64,000 nucleotides of DNA from Acinetobacter sp. C32I (GTDB lineage: Bacteria; Pseudomonadota; Gammaproteobacteria; Pseudomonadales; Moraxellaceae). The translations under genes and the position numbers were made by a program. Every line of letters begins with the position of its first letter. Position 1 is the first letter of the stretch. Below the pieces are notes generated by a model. That model searched no databases, was not told the origin of the DNA, and saw nothing but the letters and a program-made list of their open reading frames with translations. Shown one piece after another: positions 1-9,195 of the stretch. The stretch is taken from contig NZ_CP098480.1 of NCBI RefSeq assembly GCF_023702715.1, positions 2,728,001-2,792,000 on the forward strand. The letters run 5' to 3'.

Positions 1-73
1 GATTATTTATTCTGCGATATGTCTTATTTTTAGACACTCATTCACTTTTTTTAGATTTTCTTGAGAAAAGTGT

Positions 74-102
74 TTGACACCCTATCTAATTCACCCTAAT
101 AT
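74..102 (+). promoter_or_regulatory. Sigma70 promoter of the tRNA-Glu genes
   Basis: TTGACA at 74-79 and TAATAT at 97-102 are separated by 17 bases, a near-consensus sigma70 promoter. The -10 box ends 17 bases before the first tRNA-Glu, and no equally good promoter is seen before the second copy, so both are probably one transcript. Confidence 0.85.
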
Positions 103-119
103 ACGCCCACCTCTGAAAC

Positions 120-195
120 GTCCCTATCGTCTAGAGGCCTAGGACATCGCCCTTTCACGGCGGTAACCGGGGTTCGAATCCCCGTAGGGACGCCA
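120..195 (+). tRNA. tRNA-Glu (anticodon TTC), copy 1
   Basis: A 76-base cloverleaf with encoded CCA. The acceptor stem GTCCCTA pairs with TAGGGAC, the anticodon loop carries TTC and the T arm has GGTTCGAATCC. The sequence is identical to the copy at 297-372. Confidence 0.97.
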
Positions 196-296
196 CTAAA
201 TTCGAGGAAGAAGTAAAGACAAAATCTTTACCGAGAATTTAGGCCTAGCGATCAATATGTTTGACATAAGACGCTCAGGTAAATTTCCTCAGATAT

Positions 297-372
297 GTCC
301 CTATCGTCTAGAGGCCTAGGACATCGCCCTTTCACGGCGGTAACCGGGGTTCGAATCCCCGTAGGGACGCCA
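297..372 (+). tRNA. tRNA-Glu (anticodon TTC), copy 2
   Basis: Identical over all 76 bases to the copy at 120-195, from which it is separated by a 101-base spacer. CCA is encoded. It lies directly before the terminator at 381-410, so the two tRNAs most likely form one operon. Confidence 0.97.
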
Positions 373-380
373 AATTCTAA

Positions 381-410
381 AAAAGCCACTGCATTGACAG
401 TGGCTTTTTT
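381..410. terminator. Bidirectional rho-independent terminator
   Basis: The stem AAGCCACTG/CAGTGGCTT with a short loop is flanked by A and T runs. It can end the tRNA-Glu transcript on the plus strand and the gene ending at 416 on the minus strand. Confidence 0.85.
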
Positions 411-415
411 ATTGC

Positions 416-1351
416 TTATTCGCTGCCAATACCGACCTGAACTTCTAAACGACCTGATTGTACTCGTAAACCTCGAATCTCAAATTGGTCCACCAATTGT
501 TGTACCAAATCACGACTTTCTTGCAAAATATTCAAACCAGGTAAAATACTAAAATCGGTCAGGTTTAATAACTTATCCACCATCCAAGAACGATTATTAA
601 TGAAATCAATAAAACCCGCTTCTTCCAGATCGATATACCAAAGACGATGCCCTTCCTTCTGTATGCCAGGCACATCACGAATCAAATGATTAATCAGGAA
701 TGGGATCGGTAAAGAGTTAATCACCTCAAAGCTGACATTACCCACCCGACGCGCTGCCCAGTTAGTTAAAGTTCCACCATGACGAATCTGTAAATCAAGA
801 TGCTCATCAACTTGACGCAGACGCAAATATTTTTCCTGCCCGATACGGCATTCAAGCACATTAAATTCGAGCGAAAGGCGATACAGAAAACGACGATAGT
901 GCCCATCCAATTCGATATGGAAGCGGTCATTACCACACTCAATTTTAATATCATCAATTTCGCTACGATCCATTCGCTTGCGAATTTGATTATTCAACAA
1001 CATCTCGGGTAAATACAGGGTCAGGCTACTTTTGCCCAAAGAAGCTCTCGCCATGGCTAAAGCAACCTGACGTGCCGCTTCACTGGTCTCTGTGACCATA
1101 TCACGTACCGTATTGCGCACCCCTTCAACACCACGCTTGGTATGATGCGTGACATGATCCAAGGCATCTAGCGCGGCATCTGCCACCCCCGCAATATTGC
1201 GCGAAGTATCACTGGCAAATTCCACCGCATCCTGTGCATGCTGCAATGTTTTATTGATCAGTCGACGTGATAATGATGGTTTCTCAGCTGAGACTTCTGC
1301 ATCCGCTGGCATAATATCGAACATCGCCTTTTTATCATCTTGTCGATTCAA
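416..1351 (-). CDS. Conserved hypothetical protein, 311 aa
   Basis: I do not recognise this family. Residues 20-105 are Ala-rich and probably helical (many AxxA and charged repeats, e.g. around AGVADAALDALDHV), followed from about residue 110 by a mixed region with many hydrophobic and charged residues. There is no signal peptide or convincing membrane helix, so it is probably cytoplasmic or peripheral. The listed start is a TTG with a GGGAG ribosome site 7 bases before it; an ATG nine codons further in is the alternative. It stands alone between the tRNA-Glu terminator and the next minus-strand gene, 177 bases away. Confidence 0.75.
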   Translation of the reverse strand: MNRQDDKKAMFDIMPADAEVSAEKPSLSRRLINKTLQHAQDAVEFASDTSRNIAGVADAALDALDHVTHHTKRGVEGVRNTVRDMVTETSEAARQVALAMARASLGKSSLTLYLPEMLLNNQIRKRMDRSEIDDIKIECGNDRFHIELDGHYRRFLYRLSLEFNVLECRIGQEKYLRLRQVDEHLDLQIRHGGTLTNWAARRVGNVSFEVINSLPIPFLINHLIRDVPGIQKEGHRLWYIDLEEAGFIDFINNRSWMVDKLLNLTDFSILPGLNILQESRDLVQQLVDQFEIRGLRVQSGRLEVQVGIGSE

Positions 1352-1528
1352 GATGTTCTCCCTCTTCCCTTTCTTACAGGCTCATTTCTTATGAGCATCA
1401 ATCTGCTTTCTGAACTTATTAGATGTTTTTCTGTAGATTAGCATGCTCTGCACTGCGATTTGCGTCTTTTTGTTGCATCGCTTCAAATTATTTGCTGCTT
1501 CAGATCAACATCACTTTTGCATAAAACG

Positions 1529-3139
1529 CTATGGCTCATCAGTTCGACTCAGCACTGATCGATCTTCAGCGCTCAGCGTCTGCATCTGACTCAAACGCAA
1601 CGCTTTATACTGTGCCAATGCTGCTTCAAGCTGATGGACTTGCACTTGTCCAATACCAAAATTGGGTAACTCACGTAAGGCCACCCATGCCGCTTGCATC
1701 TGCTCAAACTCACTGCCTTTCACCAGTTTTAGTGTCATCCAATCAGAAAGATCCTGCACACGTTTTTGCATTTCAAACTGCAAGGCAAATAGTCCACTAC
1801 TTAAGGCCGAGGCATCCAATAATCTCAATCTATTTCGCACTTGCTCAAACTGCTGGCTTTGTTGTTGCAGATATGTGGCTAAAACCTCCTGATTGAACCA
1901 GACGGCAAAAGCAATCATGTCCTGAACAAGCACATCACGTTGCGCGTAGAGTGCTTTGCGCTCAGGATGTTGTTTATTCAAACGGATGTCTCCTAGATAC
2001 GCCATCAGCCCTTGTTCCAGAATCATCTGAATATGCCCCAGATCAAAATCAGGCTTTGGCTTCGCTTCAATTGGAGTCAGCTCAGTAAGCAATTCCTCAT
2101 AGTGAACAGGTTGCTGTAATAAGTGCAAAATCTCTGCATTCTGCTGGATGGCTTGCCATAAACAAGTCAGCGCTAGATCAGCAGGTCCTGTACTGGCCGT
2201 ATTCTGCTCCAGAAGATGCTGCCAGGCGACTTGCATCGTGTTCTGCTGAGCCAAGTTTGTGAGCACATGCTGCGTTGTTAAAAGCTGTGGTGCAGTTGCA
2301 ATCACGTCCTGACTAAAAGGGAGATGCGATTGCTTAGCGCCAAAAATACTATTTAAGGATTTCCCCAGTGAATTTAGCCCGCGTCCCATATCTGCCAACA
2401 GATTACTATTTGAAGCTCGTGTCCGCAGTACCGACTCGGGTAATAACAAACTGACCGCACACTGTAATCGTTGGGTCTGGTTGTTCTGGTCAATCGGTTT
2501 CAGATGATGGAGTAACAGATGCAGCGCATATTCAACATCACTCAACTGTGGCTGATATTCAGGCTGATTGCGACTCAACAGACAATCAATATAAGCATAA
2601 AAAGCAGTTTCGTTACGTTGCTGCGATTGTTGTGCCGCCCATTCATAGTATTCAATTGCTGGGTTATATTGTGCTGCCCCTGCATAGGCTTTGGCCAGTG
2701 CAATCGCATGTTGCGCACTTGGAGAATGTTGTTGGAAATAATGCAAAAGATCAATTTTCGGTTGTTGATCCAGACAGCGATCCAACTGACGTAGATAGCC
2801 ATTAATATGTTGCTGATTCGGCTGTTTCACAATGAAATTCAGACGATAGACCAAACACTGCTCATACCATGCATACTTGCGCGCATGCGACTCGTAGGCG
2901 CTCAGTAGCTCATCTTCAATTAGCTGAATCAATTGGCTGGCATAGAGAATGTCTTCATCATTCTCATGTCTGAATTGCCATTGCTTGGGTAAAGTCACCT
3001 TAAATAAACGCAGCAGAAAATGCGCACTAAGATCAGGACTTTGCATCGTCACCAACATTAACTTATCTTGGCTGGATAAATGCTCTTTTCCCTTCTGAAT
3101 GCGGGATAAACGCAATTTTAGAATCTTGGTGTTTAACAT
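1529..3139 (-). CDS. Uncharacterised Gln/Leu-rich helical protein, 536 aa
   Basis: No family recognised. The protein is dominated by helix-forming Leu, Gln and Ala, and the stretch near residues 150-180 (ALAKAYAGAAQYNPAIEYYEWA) looks like a TPR-type helical hairpin. No signal peptide, membrane helix or catalytic motif is visible. The ATG start has AAAGGAA upstream. A role as a cytoplasmic scaffold is only a guess from the repeat-like helices. It is separate from the flanking genes by 177 and 228 bases. Confidence 0.75.
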   Translation of the reverse strand: MLNTKILKLRLSRIQKGKEHLSSQDKLMLVTMQSPDLSAHFLLRLFKVTLPKQWQFRHENDEDILYASQLIQLIEDELLSAYESHARKYAWYEQCLVYRLNFIVKQPNQQHINGYLRQLDRCLDQQPKIDLLHYFQQHSPSAQHAIALAKAYAGAAQYNPAIEYYEWAAQQSQQRNETAFYAYIDCLLSRNQPEYQPQLSDVEYALHLLLHHLKPIDQNNQTQRLQCAVSLLLPESVLRTRASNSNLLADMGRGLNSLGKSLNSIFGAKQSHLPFSQDVIATAPQLLTTQHVLTNLAQQNTMQVAWQHLLEQNTASTGPADLALTCLWQAIQQNAEILHLLQQPVHYEELLTELTPIEAKPKPDFDLGHIQMILEQGLMAYLGDIRLNKQHPERKALYAQRDVLVQDMIAFAVWFNQEVLATYLQQQSQQFEQVRNRLRLLDASALSSGLFALQFEMQKRVQDLSDWMTLKLVKGSEFEQMQAAWVALRELPNFGIGQVQVHQLEAALAQYKALRLSQMQTLSAEDRSVLSRTDEP

Positions 3140-3367
3140 GCGTTTCCTTTCGCATTATTCAACCCACTCATCTTGCAACTTAGCAGACTGCCCTGACTTT
3201 TGCGAATGGCTTTAGACGAGCTGTAGCAAGGTTTTCAAGCAAATGTAAAAATCGACTTTGTGGCATCACATACAACAAAATAAGTAAATTTATGTATTTG
3301 AAAGACTCAAGATTTTTGCTTTTGCATAATTTTCGCTAAAATGGACAAAACAGAATAGGAATCCTCT

Positions 3368-3706
3368 ATGCAATACCGCTGCCCTAAATGTCAAAGCGTG
3401 AAAATTATGCCTGCCAGTCAGGGTGCTAACAGCCCTCGCCCTAACGTACCCAAAAGTTTAGTGCTTTTGGTCCCTGCCATTTTTATTTTATTAATTTTGG
3501 TCTTGATTAGCGTTGCGATGTGGATTTTTGGCAATGGTGCAGGTCAAGGTCTGCAAATTGCGACCGTCGCGGTGTTTGCGATCTGTGTGATTGCTGGGGT
3601 TTTATTCTGGCGTGATCTACCTGATTTTAAAATTTCAATGCAAGCGTTTATGCAGGCACAAAAACATTGGAAATGCCGTGACTGCAACAACGAATGGCAG
3701 AATTAA
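3368..3706 (+). CDS. Small zinc-ribbon membrane protein, 112 aa
   Basis: The protein begins with a CPKC motif (residues 5-8) and ends with a CRDC motif near residue 103. Two hydrophobic segments, about residues 29-54 and 62-80, lie between them. The two CxxC pairs could form one four-cysteine zinc ribbon only if both termini are on the same side of the membrane, which two helices allow. AGGA lies before the ATG. The function is unknown, and no neighbour suggests one apart from the nearby metal efflux genes on the other strand. Confidence 0.8.
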   Translation: MQYRCPKCQSVKIMPASQGANSPRPNVPKSLVLLVPAIFILLILVLISVAMWIFGNGAGQGLQIATVAVFAICVIAGVLFWRDLPDFKISMQAFMQAQKHWKCRDCNNEWQN

Positions 3707-3737
3707 TTATTATTCCAAAACAAATCTTCACATCAGC

Positions 3738-4682
3738 TTAATGCTGATGTGAAGGATCGTGTTCAGCTTTCTCATCATGTTGATGGGTATGCTGGCAATT
3801 CATTTCTTCATCGTCCTCAATTTGCAAGGTCACTTCAGCAATACCATGCTCGTGCGATAACATCTCAATCGCAGCACGGTGCAATTGATTACGATCAGCT
3901 CTCGGTGCAAACAGATGCACAGTCAAATGAATATTCTTCGAGGTAATCGCCCAGACCTTTAACTGATGGATACTCTCAACGCCATCCAATCCCAGTAGAT
4001 CATTGCGTAGCTTTTCAATGTCGACCTCTTCTGGCACACCTTCCAACAAGATATTGATACTCTGTTTGAGCAGAATCCATGTTCTCGGCAATACCCAGAA
4101 ACCAATCGCAACTGCAAGAATGGTGTCGACCCAATACCAATTGGTGAAATAGATCACCACTGCACCCACAATGACAGCCACTGAACCCAATGCATCACTC
4201 AGTACTTCTAAATATGCGCCTTTCATATTCAGGCTTTCAGCCGCACTGGACATTAACAATTTCATGGAAATTAAATTAATAATCAGGCCCAAGCTCGCCA
4301 CAATCAGCATACCGACACTTTGAATTTCAGGCGGTTGTGTAAAGCGCTGGTAAGCTTCGTACAGAATGTACATTGCCACAAAAAACAGCATCGAGGCATT
4401 AAATAAGGCTGCCAGAATCTCAAAACGCTGATAACCAAAAGTACGTTTGTTATCTGCGGGACGTTTAGCAATTTTAATTGCCACTAAAGCAATCGCTAAT
4501 GCAGCCGCATCGGTAAACATATGTGCTGCATCGGACAGTAACGCCAAACTCTGGGTGATTAAACCCGCAACCACTTCAACCACTAAGAAAGTTGAAGTCA
4601 GTATCAGCGCAATGGTGAGTTTTTTGATATTACCTTCAGTGACCGCTGCATGACTATGGTCATGCCCTTGATGTCCACCCAT
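3738..4682 (-). CDS. czcD: Cation diffusion facilitator, CzcD/ZitB type
   Basis: An inner-membrane Zn/Co/Cd:H+ antiporter of the CDF family, 314 aa. Seen in the sequence: a His-rich N-terminus (HDHSH), six hydrophobic segments, the ALLSDAAHM metal-site motif in the second helix, the matching EVLSDALGS in the fifth helix, a C-terminal cytoplasmic domain, and a His-rich tail. I place the start at 4682 because AAGGAG lies 8 bases before that ATG and because a 35-residue upstream extension would not fit the family. It follows czcA by 126 bases on the same strand, so it is probably the last gene of the efflux block and works with it in heavy-metal export. Confidence 0.92.
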   Translation of the reverse strand: MGGHQGHDHSHAAVTEGNIKKLTIALILTSTFLVVEVVAGLITQSLALLSDAAHMFTDAAALAIALVAIKIAKRPADNKRTFGYQRFEILAALFNASMLFFVAMYILYEAYQRFTQPPEIQSVGMLIVASLGLIINLISMKLLMSSAAESLNMKGAYLEVLSDALGSVAVIVGAVVIYFTNWYWVDTILAVAIGFWVLPRTWILLKQSINILLEGVPEEVDIEKLRNDLLGLDGVESIHQLKVWAITSKNIHLTVHLFAPRADRNQLHRAAIEMLSHEHGIAEVTLQIEDDEEMNCQHTHQHDEKAEHDPSHQH

Positions 4683-4808
4683 GTTGGACTCCTTATCATA
4701 ATTGAATAAGACCTGTTGCAGTCTTAAAGTCAGCCAAGGCGAAAATCGCTTTGGCTGGTTCAGATTCTTCTTAATAAAGTGCTTCATTAAGAAGATAGCA
4801 TAAACAGA

Positions 4809-7800
4809 TTAAATTGCACTTTCCTGACCTTTGTCCTGTTTGGCTTCATTCATCCAACGATACACCACGGGCAAAATCAGCAGGGTCAGCAAGGTGGATG
4901 AAATAATCCCGCCAATCACCACGGTTGCCAGTGGGCGCTGAACTTCTGCCCCTGTACCTGTGGCAATCGCCATTGGAATAAAGCCAAGCGATGCAACAAA
5001 AGCGGTCATCAAGACAGGACGTAAGCGTAATACCGCGCCATGCCATGTGGCGTAATGAACATCATATTGCTCTCGTAACTCTTTAATAAAGCTCAGCATC
5101 ACCAGACCATTCAGCACGGCGACACCAGAGAGTGCAATAAAACCGACACCTGCTGACATCGACAAGGGAATATCACGTAGCCACAGCGCCACCAAACCGC
5201 CCGATAGGGCAAATGGCACACCACTAAACACCAGCAAGCTTTCTTTAAAGTTATTAAACACTGCCATCAACAGAACGAAGATCATCAGCAATGCCAATGG
5301 CACCACAATCTGCATTCTGGCTTTTGCCGAGGCCAGATTTTCAAACTGACCGCCATAACCGAGCCAATAACCGCTTGGTAATTTTTGCTGAGATAATTTC
5401 TGCTGCATTTCACCCACAAATGAGCCCAAATCACGGTCGCGTACGTTGGTGGTGACTACAACACGGCGCTTGCCATTTTCACGGCTGACTTGTGCCAAGC
5501 CGAGAATATTCTCCACTTTTGCCACGTCTTGTAGTTTGATCAAACCACCATTCGGCAGTTGAATCGGCAACATGGCCAGTTGCTGCGGCGTGCGCATCCC
5601 ATCATCTAAACGCACCACAAAATCAAAACGACGGTCACCCTGCAAAATCTGTCCAACACTTTGTCCACCAATACTGGCAGCGACCAAGTCCTGAATGGAT
5701 TTAACGGATAAACCATATTGCGCAGCCAATGCATGGTCAATATCGACATTGAGCAAAGGTAAGCCATCCGTCTGCTCGACTTTGACTTCACTTGCACCAG
5801 TAATCGTTCTCAAGGTTTGCGCGACTTTTTCTGCTTCTTGGTTCAATACCTGCATATCATCACCAAAGATCTTGACCCCAATATCGCTACGTACGCCTGA
5901 AATCAGTTCGTTGAAACGTAATTCAATCGGTTGTGAAAACTCACTGTTATTACCTGGGATTTTCTCCACATAGGCCAACATTTTGGTCCGAAGCTCGTCA
6001 ATGGTTTCCGATTTATCAGGCCATTGATCACGCGGCTTTAACAGAACGATTGCATCAGAAATATTAGGCGGCATCACATCCGTTGCCACTTCGGCCGTAC
6101 CTGTACGGGCAAAGATCGCTTTGATTTCTGGAAACTCTGCGAGTAATTGCTTCTCGACACTCTCCTGAATCTTCAGTGATTCTTCAATTCCGGTACTTGG
6201 TGCACGCATCAACTGTAAAGCAAAGTCACCTTCACTCAGTTGTGGCGCAAACTCACTACCGACACGCGAACCAATCGCAGCGGTGAGTATCAAAATAGTC
6301 ACCGCACCAGCCACCACCACATAGCGAAAAGCATAGGCTTTATCCAGCAAGGATTTATAGCCGCTTTTTAATGCCGCCATCCAACGGCTTTCTTTCTCTT
6401 TGACCTCACCAGTAACAAATAAGGCCACTGCTGCAGGGACGAAAGTCACCGATAAAATAATGGCGCCGATCAAGGCCAAGACCACGGTCATTGCCATTGG
6501 GTGGAACATTTTCGCTTCCACACCTGCCAGTGCAAAGATTGGCAAATACACCACCATAATGATGATTTGTCCAAAAATCAGCGGACGTCGTGCCTGTTTT
6601 GCTGCCAAGAATACTTCGGTAAAACGTTCTGAACGGGTTAGGAGTCGACCTTTATGATGTTGTGCTTCTGCCAATCGTCGAATACAGTTTTCGACAATCA
6701 CCACCGCACCATCGACAATAATCCCGAAATCCAATGCCCCCAAACTCATCAGGTTGGCACTGATCTTTTGCTCTGCCATGCCTGTCAGCGTAAATAACAT
6801 CGACAGCGGAATAATACAGGCGGTAATCAATGCCGCACGGAAGTTACCTAAGAATACAAATAGGATCACAATCACCAAGATTGCACCTTCGATCAGGTTC
6901 TTGGCCACCGTCTTAATGGCTTTATCAACCAAGTTACTGCGGTTATATACCGTTTCGACCACCACTCCTTCAGGCAATGAACGTTTGATTTCCTGCATTT
7001 TGCTGTCGAGTGCTTGAGCGATGGATTTACTGTTCTCACCCATCATCATCATCGCGATACCGAGTACGGTTTCTTCACCGTTGTATGTTGCACCACCGGT
7101 TCTTAGATCATGTCCAATCGAAACTGTTGCAACATCGGCAACACGAATCGGCAAACCGTTCTTGGTACTGACCGTGACATTCTCAATATCTTGTACGGTT
7201 TTCAACATCCCCGGAATACGTACCGTCAGCTGTTGACCATTTTCTTCAATAAAACCTGCACCGCGGTTTTCATTATTTTCAGTGAGTACAGTCTGCAAAT
7301 CGGTTAATGGAATTTGCAGTTGTTGCAAACGTTTCAGGTCGGGAGAAACCACATAGGTCTTGTTATATCCCCCAATGGTATTGATTTCAGCAACACCCGG
7401 CACACGTTGTAATTGAGGACGAACAATCCAGTCCTGAATTTCACGTAGATCCATGGCCTGATAAGGCGTACCATCGGCCTTTTTGGCATTCGGTTCAGCC
7501 TTGATCACCCATTGATAGATCTCGCCTAGCCCCGTTGAAATCGGTGACATTTGTGGATCGATATCATCAGGCAAAGCACTCTTGGCTTCCTGTAGGCGCT
7601 GGTTAATCAGCTGACGCGCCCAGTAGATATCGGTACCATCTTTAAAAATCACCGTGACTTGGGACAAGCCGTAACGGGAGATCGAGCGGGTTTGTTCCAA
7701 GTTCGGAATACCCGACATGGCATTTTCAATCGGATAAGTAATACGTTGTTCAACCTCAGGGGCAGTAAATCCCCCCGCCTGACTGTTAATCTGCACCTGT

Positions 7801-7976
7801 ACGTTGGTAATGTCAGGCACGGCATCAATCGACAGTTTTTGATAGCTATAAATACCGACCCCGATCCATGCCACCACAAACAGCATGACCCAAATCGCAT
7901 TGCGGATTGAAAACTGAATAATCCGATCAAACAGACCTTCCGCAGGAGGAAGCTGCAACTTATCTTTAGTGTCCAT
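4809..7976 (-). CDS. czcA: CzcA, RND heavy-metal efflux pump
   Basis: The inner-membrane proton-driven pump of a tripartite CzcCBA exporter, 1055 aa, normal length for the HME-RND family. A first hydrophobic segment near residues 28-47 is followed by a periplasmic pore domain. The motif DFGIIVDGAVVIVEN near residue 415 carries the acidic residues typical of the divalent-cation HME1 class in transmembrane helix 4. A second periplasmic domain and C-terminal helices follow. The ATG overlaps the end of czcB by 11 bases, which indicates translational coupling. The substrate is probably Zn, Co or Cd, by family. Confidence 0.95.
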   Translation of the reverse strand: MDTKDKLQLPPAEGLFDRIIQFSIRNAIWVMLFVVAWIGVGIYSYQKLSIDAVPDITNVQVQINSQAGGFTAPEVEQRITYPIENAMSGIPNLEQTRSISRYGLSQVTVIFKDGTDIYWARQLINQRLQEAKSALPDDIDPQMSPISTGLGEIYQWVIKAEPNAKKADGTPYQAMDLREIQDWIVRPQLQRVPGVAEINTIGGYNKTYVVSPDLKRLQQLQIPLTDLQTVLTENNENRGAGFIEENGQQLTVRIPGMLKTVQDIENVTVSTKNGLPIRVADVATVSIGHDLRTGGATYNGEETVLGIAMMMMGENSKSIAQALDSKMQEIKRSLPEGVVVETVYNRSNLVDKAIKTVAKNLIEGAILVIVILFVFLGNFRAALITACIIPLSMLFTLTGMAEQKISANLMSLGALDFGIIVDGAVVIVENCIRRLAEAQHHKGRLLTRSERFTEVFLAAKQARRPLIFGQIIIMVVYLPIFALAGVEAKMFHPMAMTVVLALIGAIILSVTFVPAAVALFVTGEVKEKESRWMAALKSGYKSLLDKAYAFRYVVVAGAVTILILTAAIGSRVGSEFAPQLSEGDFALQLMRAPSTGIEESLKIQESVEKQLLAEFPEIKAIFARTGTAEVATDVMPPNISDAIVLLKPRDQWPDKSETIDELRTKMLAYVEKIPGNNSEFSQPIELRFNELISGVRSDIGVKIFGDDMQVLNQEAEKVAQTLRTITGASEVKVEQTDGLPLLNVDIDHALAAQYGLSVKSIQDLVAASIGGQSVGQILQGDRRFDFVVRLDDGMRTPQQLAMLPIQLPNGGLIKLQDVAKVENILGLAQVSRENGKRRVVVTTNVRDRDLGSFVGEMQQKLSQQKLPSGYWLGYGGQFENLASAKARMQIVVPLALLMIFVLLMAVFNNFKESLLVFSGVPFALSGGLVALWLRDIPLSMSAGVGFIALSGVAVLNGLVMLSFIKELREQYDVHYATWHGAVLRLRPVLMTAFVASLGFIPMAIATGTGAEVQRPLATVVIGGIISSTLLTLLILPVVYRWMNEAKQDKGQESAI

Positions 7977-9195
7977 GCTCGGCCTCTCCCTTCTCGATCT
8001 CAGATTTCAAAAGGAAACTGCCTTGACTGACATATTGTTGCTTTTCAGTCAGACCCGATTGGATTTCCACCCACTGCCCATCACTTGAGTAATTCCCCAG
8101 TTGTACAGGTGTTGGCGTGAAATGCATTTGGTCTTTCTCTGGCTTAGCGACAAAAACCGTGGCTTTGCCCTCGATCTGCTGAATCGCCGCTTTGGCAACA
8201 CGAAGCACAGGCTTCTTGTCCGTGCCATCTAACAACACGTTCACCATCAAATTAGGTCGTAATTCTTTGGCTGGGGTTAGTACTTTGGCACGCACCTGCA
8301 AACGACCTGTCTGGGTATCTGCCGCGGTGGTCAAAGTCTGGATTTGTGCTTTAAAGCTATTATTGGTTTGCAGCGACTTAAACTCGATCTGCTGATCTGG
8401 TTGGACATTGATGTTATTGACGCTTGGTAAAATAAACTCAATCCAGAGTTGATCCAGCTGATCAATCACAAATAACTGCTTATCGGCGGTAATTTGCTCA
8501 CCCACCACAATATCTTTCAGACTCACCACACCGCTTAAAGGTGCGGTCAAGACATAGCGACCCTGACTGCCGTTGGATGCACCCAAGGCAGATAAGCGGC
8601 TACGTGCAGCTTGTACCTGAATCTGTGCCTGACGATAGGCATTATAGGCACGTTGATAATCCTGACGTGCAGAAACCCCTTGTTCCCAAAGTTGTTTTTC
8701 ACGTTGATAATCTTGCTGTGCAAGGGTTAAAGCTTCTTGGGCAATACTTAAATTGGCTTGCTGATCCACTAGATCAGGAATAAATAGAGTGGCTAAAACC
8801 TGCCCTTTCTTGACTTGTTGACCAAGTACCGCATTGACACTTTCCACACGCCCAGCAAAGGTTGCTGAAACATGCGCTTGCTGATCGGTATTGGTGACCA
8901 ACTTGGCAGGATAGGCAAATTGCTGTCCAACTTCACCCACACCAACCTGAGCCAGTTTAACCCCGTATTCAGTCATCTGTTTGGGGCTTAGATTTAAACT
9001 GCCTTCCTCACTTTCCTCGCCATGCCCCGCTTCACCTTCAGCATGCCCTTCCTCACCTTCAGCATGGCTATCCGCCGCAGCCGCATCGCTGGCTTTGTTT
9101 TTGCCCGTGAAAAATAATAATGCGCTGAGGACTAAGCCAACAGCAACCACCAGAATGACCCAAAACCACTGCTTTTTAGATTTATTTGTCGACAT
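7966..9195 (-). CDS. czcB: CzcB, periplasmic adaptor protein
   Basis: The membrane fusion protein that links CzcA to CzcC, 409 aa. An N-terminal hydrophobic anchor (about residues 10-30) is followed by a His/Glu-rich stretch (residues about 40-66) that probably binds metal. A long Gln-rich coiled-coil hairpin (about residues 140-200) is flanked by lipoyl-like halves such as VNAVLGQQVKKGQVLATL, then a beta-barrel domain. The start ATG shares one base with the czcC stop (TAATG). The C-terminus is also His/Glu-rich (AEHGH). Confidence 0.94.
   Translation of the reverse strand: MSTNKSKKQWFWVILVVAVGLVLSALLFFTGKNKASDAAAADSHAEGEEGHAEGEAGHGEESEEGSLNLSPKQMTEYGVKLAQVGVGEVGQQFAYPAKLVTNTDQQAHVSATFAGRVESVNAVLGQQVKKGQVLATLFIPDLVDQQANLSIAQEALTLAQQDYQREKQLWEQGVSARQDYQRAYNAYRQAQIQVQAARSRLSALGASNGSQGRYVLTAPLSGVVSLKDIVVGEQITADKQLFVIDQLDQLWIEFILPSVNNINVQPDQQIEFKSLQTNNSFKAQIQTLTTAADTQTGRLQVRAKVLTPAKELRPNLMVNVLLDGTDKKPVLRVAKAAIQQIEGKATVFVAKPEKDQMHFTPTPVQLGNYSSDGQWVEIQSGLTEKQQYVSQGSFLLKSEIEKGEAEHGH

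Noticed and set aside
120..372. Tandem 76-base repeats resembling a CRISPR-like array
   Set aside because: The repeats are tRNA-Glu genes; only two copies and no spacer series.
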